This document shows positions 56,915 through 64,000 of a stretch of DNA of 64,000 bases, one piece after another. Positions within the stretch are counted from its first letter, which is position 1. Every line of letters begins with the position of its first letter. The notes under the pieces are model-generated. The model ran no database searches and had not been told where the DNA came from. It worked only from the letters and a program-made list of their open reading frames with translations. Location: positions 16,377,962-16,441,961 of the forward strand of contig NC_087074.1 of NCBI RefSeq assembly GCF_026151205.1, read 5' to 3'. Source of the DNA: Bolinopsis microptera. Taxonomy: Eukaryota; Ctenophora; Tentaculata; Lobata; Bolinopsidae. A program made the translations under genes and the position numbers.

Positions 56915-59410
56915 CTATTCGTCGTCAGGGTCTGCCTGTCCTTTGCGAGGTTTAGGTCCGCCGGCTTGTTTAGCCATGATTATCTGATCCACAACTAACA
57001 CTGTGCAAGCTGCGTTCACTGCAAACTTGATACCCCAGTGCTTTGTGAGGTAAATGTCGAATACTTTCCTCTCGACAACATCCATTACTTCGCAGTGATC
57101 GGACTGAAGTCATTGATAATTATTAACTTTACTGTTTATCAAACTCTTTGAATGAGCTTAATTACGGTATCTAAAGAACAGCAATGTACTATAGAGTCAA
57201 AAGCAGTGTAATTTTAGTAAATGAGAAATGACTAATATTTTAAAATAAAGGAAGATATTTACCTCGAGGTTGATGCCGGCGTTCATGCCAGACACCTTGT
57301 CCTGATGAGCGTTGTACATGTTAGCAAGTACCTCGTTACCTCTGAGTCCTGTGTTCTCTGCGAGGATTTTGGGGAATACTTCGAAAGCTTCAGCAAACTT
57401 CTTGATTGCGTACTGCTCCATACCGGGGGTCTGAAATAATGATTATAATAATTTATGAATTAAAATTGCTCGGTAATTATAAAGTTATAAATTTAAGTAT
57501 GCCAAAGTCAAAAATAGTATTTAAGAAATTGAAGTCGGGGTTATTTGTAAAAACGAGCTAAAACCATAGGATGAGAACGGACCTGTTCACCGAAAGTCAT
57601 AAGCTGTTTGGCGAGCTCGATCTCAGTTGCGCCAGCGCCAGGGAGACAGCGCTGATCACGTGTCAACACCTTCACGCTGTTCACACCGTCATCTATTGCT
57701 CGCTCGATATCGTCCATGATGTTATCTGTGCTTCCTCGGATGATGATGGTGGACATGGCTGATTCTTCTCGATCTGAAGAGACCTTGTTAGAAATAACTT
57801 TAATGAGATAAACATTTAGCAGAACTTATGTAAACATTAAAATATGGAGAATAGCATCATGTTCACGAGAAGCTGTATCGAAATGACTGCTAACCTTGTC
57901 TGAAAGATACTACAACAGTATCTCCGACCTCCTCGAGCGCGACCATGCTGCAGAACCCAATCTCTTCGTTAGTGGGAGGGGTCATGTTAGGGAGAGCGGT
58001 AGCGTTGATGCTCTTACACAATCTCCTCAGGTCCCACTTGGACATGAGTCTGACGACCATGATACCGAACTTGTTAGCGAAGTGGAGCATCATATCGCCC
58101 ACTTTACCACCGCTTACCACGCACGTGATCCCCAGATCTGCAAGGGCTTTAACTGAGTTCTCTATCAGTTTCTCCTCGTCCACACTAAAGTTCTTCAGTT
58201 CCTCAGCTGTCTTGATCAGGACTGTTCCTTTGGTTTCAGTGGTACCGATATCAAACGGACAGGAGTACACTGCGATTTTAGCGCCTTTTACGGAGGTGAT
58301 GTCACTTTCAACGTTGCGTTTGAAGATCATGCCTTGCAGACATGTTGAGGATAACACTCCAGATCCCAGAATCTTGCACGATCTCACGTGATCAACGTTG
58401 AATGTCCTCTGTGTTGGCATTATCTTACTACAAGCATCAGAGATAAGCTCAGCGAGGAAATCTTCATAACCGTCCTGCTTGCTGCCGACAGCGGTTTTGA
58501 CAATGGGGATAACAGCTTCCTTGTTCTTTACATCCTTCACTGTGTGGCATACCAGGGTTTCTAGGATAATCAGGCACTGCTCTGCTGCCATCTCGTAGCC
58601 TTTGATCACTTCGCTGGGCGACAATCCACATTCCAACAGATCAATCGCTTTCTCCAACAGAGAACCTGACAGGATATAGATTATATTAAAGTTGTTCTGT
58701 GTTCAAGATGGTAAATTCAGTTTATCTATTTATCAGCGGTGCTAAAATCAAACTCCGAAATCCAAGTAGAAATCCGTTACCAGTAAAAATGTTTAAACCA
58801 AAAAATATCAATACTGTTAATGGTGCAAAACTATCAAGCCAATAGCTTCCATAAAATAGAAAAACACGAATACCCTTATAAAACATGACACGATCAGCAC
58901 ATATTATAACTTATACCCAGTAAACATTGAACATCACAATTGTTTAAAATAAAACCAGAAAAAAAGAGCTCAGAACTAACCAGCAAGGATCATAACAAAG
59001 TTGGTTCCGTCACCACATTCTGCTTCCTGCTGTTGTGAAGCCTGCACAATCATTTTAGCAGCAGGGTGCTGCACTTCCAGTTCCTTTATGATAGTTGCTG
59101 CATCGTTTGTAACAAACAACTTGCTCAGATGGTTGATAACCATCTTGTTGAGCCCCTTTGGTCCGTAACAGGTCTTGATTGTCTTGTAGAGCTCTGTACA
59201 GGCCTCAAGATTTGAGAAAACAGCCTCGTGCATTCCAGAGAGATGCTGAAATGGGGGAACTTTTATTTCGAATAGAAAATATTTGTGATCGCTGATACTG
59301 ATAGACGAGAAGTAATTAAATTGCGAAAACTCCAGATTAATATTTTTACAAACCTTGGTCCCTTCTTTCATCATGTTCTGAAAGTACGATTTGGGTACGT
59401 GCATCGCCAT
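56915..59410 (-). CDS. CCT8: Chaperonin TRiC/CCT subunit theta
   Basis: Six exons with GT/AG borders and continuous frame: 59410-59354, 59245-58981, 58665-57895, 57773-57583, 57430-57263, 57103-56915 (1641 nt, 546 residues). Theta identity: start MAMHVPKSYF, NDAATII (66 onward), and GDGTNFV (97 onward), where theta has Asn in place of the usual Thr; also RGSTDNIMDDIERAIDDGVN, TPGMEQYAIKKFAEAFEV, and the tail VDQIIMAKQAGGPKPRKG. It forms the cytosolic folding chaperonin with CCT5, which lies directly downstream. The last bases before the ATG are CACTCAAG, again an AG immediately upstream of the start. Confidence 0.95.
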
Positions 59411-59750
59411 CTTGAGTGTGTGGACTAGAGCTAGAGCTATCGTAAAAGTGGGGTTAAATAAGGTGAATTGAGCTATACAATCTTATAATATTGTATTTTT
59501 ACCTGTAAATGGTCATCAGTGATAAAATTTAACACTCAGGTAGGTTATAAAATACTGCGTGGAGTAATCTCATCTCACAAAATAGTCAACTCTACATCAC
59601 AATTTTAGCGTTTGATATCATAAAATGGGTTGAAAATAAATTATGGAAACATAAAAGAAATTATTGTAAGAAACAACCCGGTTAAAACATCACGAAATAT
59701 TACCTAAACTACGACTAACCATTAAAAAGAAAAGGCTGGAAAAAAAACCT

Positions 59751-60863
59751 TTAATTTTCTTGCTTTCTAGCAACTAAAAACTTGCACTTGTACAGAACAC
59801 TGACCATTGACATATGGTTCTCAATATATGGCACGTCGGCCACATCTTCAATTTCTTCAATCACAAATCCAACTTGTTCAATAATTGATAAAACATCTTC
59901 CCAGGGAATTTCAAGGCTTGGTTGATCAGGCATTCCAGCGTAATGGTACAATAAAGGTCCTAGAGATATCATATGTCCACCAGGTTTCAGTACTTTGTGG
60001 ATAAGTTCGATATATTCGATAATATTATGAGCTGTATCCAGGAAGAATGATGCAGCGACAACATCAAACCTTGCTGAATCCTTGGCGTACACTTCGGTGA
60101 AGTCACCAGCACACATACCAAATTGAGCAGATTCAGGAATCTGTGTTGTGACAATGTCAGGTACAGTGACTGATCTGACTCTATCAGCATGAGTCACATT
60201 GTTAGTCGTGCAAGTTGACCAAGGAAATATCTCGAAAGAAACTGAGTCTATCTTGTTAAGTACAAAGTTAGAACCTATCAACATAAAAATGCTGAACTCA
60301 TTTCCCTCACAATTGTAACCTCTGGCAACAAACTCGAAAGCAAGTCGCCCCAATCCTGCCCCAGGAACTAAAACACTTACCCCTGCTGGGTCTTTGTATC
60401 TGTTACAGACAGCGTTTATAATGGGAGAGTAGCACTTGTCCCTCTCTCCCTGCCCCTCTTGCGACCAGTCTCTCACAAACTGACGGAGTGTAGTGTAAAC
60501 CCTGTCCATATCACCTTGAGATAGTCCTTCTCCTGCCTCACGTGATACCCTTATATTGTCAGAATCTGAAGCTTCAGGTGAGCTGTCGGAGCGCATTTCT
60601 TGATCAGGTCGGAACATATCTTGGACATCATCCAACATGTGAAGGATGAACATGAAGTTCATTTCAATGCAATGCTTAACATCTGTTTGTTGCTTCATGA
60701 AGCTTTTCAGCATTGATTGGTGACTAGGTGGGAGGGCTTGGTAGTCTTTGATGTTTTTGCGAAGGTTTTCCAAAGCATGTTTTCTGTAGAATCTAAATGA
60801 ATGAACACACTTGTCAAAATATTTCTTTTCTTCGTCTTCAAGTGATGACTTTGCAGTTGACAT
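59751..60863 (-). CDS. CARNMT1: Carnosine N-methyltransferase
   Basis: 370 residues in one exon. CARNMT1 transfers a methyl group from S-adenosylmethionine to the histidine ring of carnosine (or related His substrates) to form anserine. N2227-family features: helical N-terminus with KKYFDKCVHSFRFYRKHALE, SAM-binding VLVPGAGLGRLAFE (about 164-177), CEGNEFS (185-191), FDVVAASFFLDTAHN (266-280) and SLGPLLYHYAG (300-310), matching the family's xxxLGPLLYHF signature. The start shown is the second ATG after ATTTTAATGCAGCAG; an upstream non-coding exon or trans-splice site is likely. It lies 340 bp upstream of CCT8 on the same strand. Confidence 0.92.
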   Translation of the reverse strand: MSTAKSSLEDEEKKYFDKCVHSFRFYRKHALENLRKNIKDYQALPPSHQSMLKSFMKQQTDVKHCIEMNFMFILHMLDDVQDMFRPDQEMRSDSSPEASDSDNIRVSREAGEGLSQGDMDRVYTTLRQFVRDWSQEGQGERDKCYSPIINAVCNRYKDPAGVSVLVPGAGLGRLAFEFVARGYNCEGNEFSIFMLIGSNFVLNKIDSVSFEIFPWSTCTTNNVTHADRVRSVTVPDIVTTQIPESAQFGMCAGDFTEVYAKDSARFDVVAASFFLDTAHNIIEYIELIHKVLKPGGHMISLGPLLYHYAGMPDQPSLEIPWEDVLSIIEQVGFVIEEIEDVADVPYIENHMSMVSVLYKCKFLVARKQEN

Positions 60864-63168
60864 ACCATCTGCTGCATTAAAATAAAGCGTAGATTTAATT
60901 CATTAAATTATTGTCTTCCACATCATGTCATTGTGTTTAAGGAGGTGAAAACGGTAAATATTTTACTTGTATATTATTTGGAGGGTCTTGAGAGTAACCA
61001 TTAGTACTGTTACTTAGATTTCTAGATCAGTGGACTTGTGAAAAAAAACTTTTCACAAATATAGGGTTATAGATGTAAATGTGTTATGAGATTGATGACC
61101 GAGATAGATGACCGAGATAGATGACCGAGATGACAAGAACCTGCACATAGTGGAAGGCAGAAGAGTGGTTTTTGAGCCTCTAAGGGCAAAAATGGGATTA
61201 TATTTTAGTGAATTGTTAAACATTTTTCGATTCTGTAAAACGTGCTAAGAGTTGAATTTCTTGTGTCATTTTGGTCTTCCTTAAAAATGTTGTATTTTTT
61301 TAATGGAATCCGACTTTTTAGGACCATGAATAATTCAAGCTTCATTAATGACGAATCTGACGATGCCCTTCTATTACATTGTACAGAAGGGCATCAATCA
61401 AAATAATTCAATGGAAAATAAAACTTGTAGTATCCCAGCGCACTGCAATGACTTCATTAGGTCCATAAGAAAGTATAGTGAATATCATAGGTTCAATTCC
61501 ATGCACATTTGCAAAGAAACGTTTTATTCGCTTATATATAGTGGAGAGGATAATTAGTTTTTTCTTTGAACCTGGAATTTTATTTTAATCTATATAATTT
61601 TGTCGAAACATTTTAACAAAGACGTGTCGTTATTATTCATTGCCCACCTGGACGAATTTTTTCCCGTCTAGCAAAGGTTCTATTGGCCATGATATAGTAC
61701 ATTTCTTTACAAAATTGAAAGATTGTCTGTAAAAAGGCAAGGTCGGGAAAAAGCACACCTCAACAGTGCACTTCAAGGACTTTATCATGTCCATAAGTAG
61801 CAAAAAAGATTGTAAACCACGATTGAAATAAATTCTAGTGTACTCCAGCTGGCAAAGCATGTCAAAGAATTGAACATATACGGATAAAATATCAAAATCA
61901 ATAATCTGCGGAGGGAAAGAACAGCAATCCAAGATAGGCTGATTAGGTCTTAGAACACTGAAAAGCTTTAAAGGGCAGGTTACGTTTTAGAGAAAAGTTT
62001 TAGGGCAAAGTTTTAGTAGACAAAAGAAACTTATTGTTGCATTTTGAAGGCAGTTCTAGGATATTAACATTCTTGAAGAATAAGCACATGTGAGTATTTT
62101 CTACCCTTACCTGATTTAACTTATTGAATCTATCTAAAATATGATTGTAATTAATTATACAATAACATGGTCCAAATCAAATCAAATCATTTAAACATAA
62201 TGATACATGAGATCATCACAAATATTCATAAAAATATTTTTATAATTTAAATTATACCCAAACGACCTAGTTCAGGTTAATAAACTTCTTCTTTGCCACA
62301 TCGGGATGAAACCACAGATAATCATTTTGTGGGGGGGGGGGCTGACCACATAGAAGTAATTAAAATGAAGGTTTTTTCCAGGGCCGGGGATACACTTTAA
62401 TATACTTTAATATATCCCTATCTTTCTGGAGGCCTTAATTAAAAATTGCTGCCCACAATAAGCTTGAAATGCAATTATTAATCGATTCCGAAAATTTCAT
62501 GCAAAAATATTGGAAAAACTATATTCATACCCTTCGTTACGCCACTGTGAACCGGCGTTGGACAATTTCCAACTCAAGGATGATTCCCTAACTACCGTAA
62601 GCAGCAGATGAATTCCATAACTGAACACAGTCTCACCTTGTGTAATATACCATTTTCAAGATAATACCATCTCAAATTGAGCTGATATAAATTATAAATC
62701 TTTCCTATCGGAAGAAACTATAACCGGTTGCATTCCGAAGTAAAGATGTTAATCTAATCAGCCATTTCAGCGACTAATGCTTGCTTTACTTTACTTTATT
62801 GGAATCACAAGAGGACATCATAGCAGCGATATCGACCGAAGCTACCTGGATTCATACCTCTTGCAAAGAAACCAGGGATAACATGACCAGTGGGTGTCAG
62901 CAAAGTTCTACAACGGATTATCAGAAAAGCAGTGATCATGTGTGGCACTTCTCCTGAACGGTCGAGTCACTTCAACTGTTGAAATGTATGCAGGAGTTCA
63001 TGTTGGTGTAGAGGCAGTAGCCCAGTAGGTGATCATAGATAATCCAAGCACTAAGCGCAAGTGCCAGGTATAAAATGTAAATTATTCAAACAATATACAC
63101 ATAATTGTCACAATGACCCTATATAAAAACAACCCTTCAAAAAATCAATCTATATCCTATCTCAAATA
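60864..63168. other. Intergenic spacer with a possible fold-back remnant
   Basis: A 14-bp unit (GATGACCGAGATA) repeats three times at about 61093-61130. At 62328-62341 a G run precedes about 190 bp that, near 62470-62520, resembles the interior of the 8.7-kb fold-back (GAAATGCAATT, AAAATTTCATG, AAAATATTG), suggesting a decayed relative. A 99-codon minus-strand frame (61932-61633) is Phe/Leu-rich with no recognised domain and is not called. Confidence 0.45.
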
Positions 63169-64000
63169 TTGGGAGAAACATTTGAAAATCACCCTTGGCC
63201 TTGTGGCTCCAAATTCAAATCTAAACTATTTATATCAAACTGGCAAAATGTGTGGCTGTTAAAGTTTAATCCTAGCAAATGCAAAATAATGCATGTTCCA
63301 TTTAATAAAAATCCCCTTCAAGAATATGTATTTAGTGGTGTTACACTTAAATGTATTGAAGCAGAGAAAGATCTTGGAGTTTTAACTTCTTCAGATTTGA
63401 AATGGTCGAAACATATTAAAAGTTGTATTAGTAAAGCAAACAGTATGATTGCATGGGTTACAAGGAATCTCATTATAAGAGAAATTAATGTTATGAGAAA
63501 TGTTTATAAAACTATAATAAGATCCCACTTGGAGTATTGTGCTCAGTTGTGGTCTCCACCTGCCTGCCATGGGAATTGGGCTACTATCATTGAACTGGAA
63601 AATGTCCAGAGAAGGTTCACACGCCTTATTGATGATATTGGAACACTTCCTTACAGTGAAAGGTTGGATGCCTTACAGATTACAACACTCGCAGAGAGAC
63701 GGGTTAGAGGAGATTTGATTGAAGCCTACAAAATTGTAAATGGATTGGTTGAGTATGGAAAAGATATTTTCAATTTAAGTAGATCGGGAGATAAAATTGT
63801 TAGCACTAAATCTAACAATATTGATAGAAATATTAAAACCTTGTCTAATAATTTTTTCAGAGCGTGTTATCAGCTTTTGGAATAAATTGCCATCTTTTGT
63901 TAGAAATTCAGTGTCTGTTATTGATTTTAAAATTAATCTAGAAGAATTTAAAAAGTCTAATAATTTAGTAGACACAGGCAACTTTTGGGAAGTGTTTACT
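63169..64000 (+). pseudogene. 3' end of a CR1/L2-like LINE reverse transcriptase
   Basis: Frame 63169-63885 encodes LKFNPSKCKIMHV, EKDLGVLTSSDLKWSKHI, YKTIIRSHLEYCAQLWSPP, LENVQRRFTRLI and LAERRVRGDLIEAYKIVNG, the standard thumb and C-terminal blocks of CR1-clade LINEs. The palm is absent (5' truncation near 63200). A slip in the T run near 63855 shifts the frame; the continuation (VISFWNKLPSFVRNSV) is readable to the end of the window, where it is cut off. Confidence 0.85.

Noticed and set aside
61633-61932. 99-codon minus-strand frame near CARNMT1
   Set aside because: Hydrophobic and AT-driven composition, no domain, and no splice or homology support.

Overview
The window is animal nuclear DNA, almost certainly from a ctenophore (comb jelly) and most likely a luminous lobate or beroid such as Mnemiopsis, Bolinopsis or Beroe. 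The key evidence is a cluster of intronless genes for ~206-residue, three-EF-hand proteins whose N-terminal DENNNESYRWLRSVGN block and PQWDGVYAYKY tail are typical of ctenophore coelenterazine photoproteins (mnemiopsin/berovin type). The DNA is AT-rich and intron-bearing, with no bacterial-style operons.

Layout. 1-12.5 kb: no gene is recognised. This part holds five unrelated minisatellite arrays (23-, 33-, 20-, 23- and 27-bp units) and a 1.38-kb fold-back element with TTAA duplications and G-run/C-run ends. 12.5-33 kb: a cluster of seven CACGTG sites, then two tandem copies of a photoprotein unit. Each unit has a TATA-like block, a dead RNase-H-bearing non-LTR retrotransposon, a photoprotein gene, a second TATA-like block and a second dead reverse transcriptase. 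Unit A carries a 9.2-kb Helitron (17794-26996) whose empty site survives in unit B. The Helitron's seven coding exons can be followed in one frame, but its helicase is split by a 1.6-kb PIF/Harbinger-type insertion. 33-41 kb: retrotransposon debris, a 12-bp satellite, and a third photoprotein copy broken by a 2-bp insertion in a GA run. 41-49 kb: two fold-back elements, a head-to-head pair of Penelope-like elements (one with a nested TA-flanked MITE), a photoprotein scrap and a minisatellite. 49.7-61 kb: four ordinary nuclear genes, all on the minus strand: a FAM210-like mitochondrial membrane protein, chaperonin subunits CCT5 and CCT8, and carnosine N-methyltransferase (CARNMT1). A 2.84-kb TTAA-flanked element of unusual internal structure lies between the first two. 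63-64 kb: the 3' part of a CR1-like retrotransposon, cut by the window edge.

How it fits together. The photoproteins would be calcium-triggered light emitters of photocytes. PP1 looks mosaic: it matches PP2 outside a tract of roughly 850 bp and PP3 inside it. All three photoprotein starts lie 12 nt after a YAG, so the 5' UTR is probably completed by a cis intron or by spliced-leader trans-splicing. CARNMT1, CCT8 and CCT5 lie head to tail with 340-400 bp gaps and also have AG sites just before their start codons. CCT5 and CCT8 are subunits of the same TRiC ring.

Limits: all homology calls come from motif recognition by eye. No database search, folding or transcript data were available, and intron boundaries were inferred from GT/AG sites plus frame continuity.
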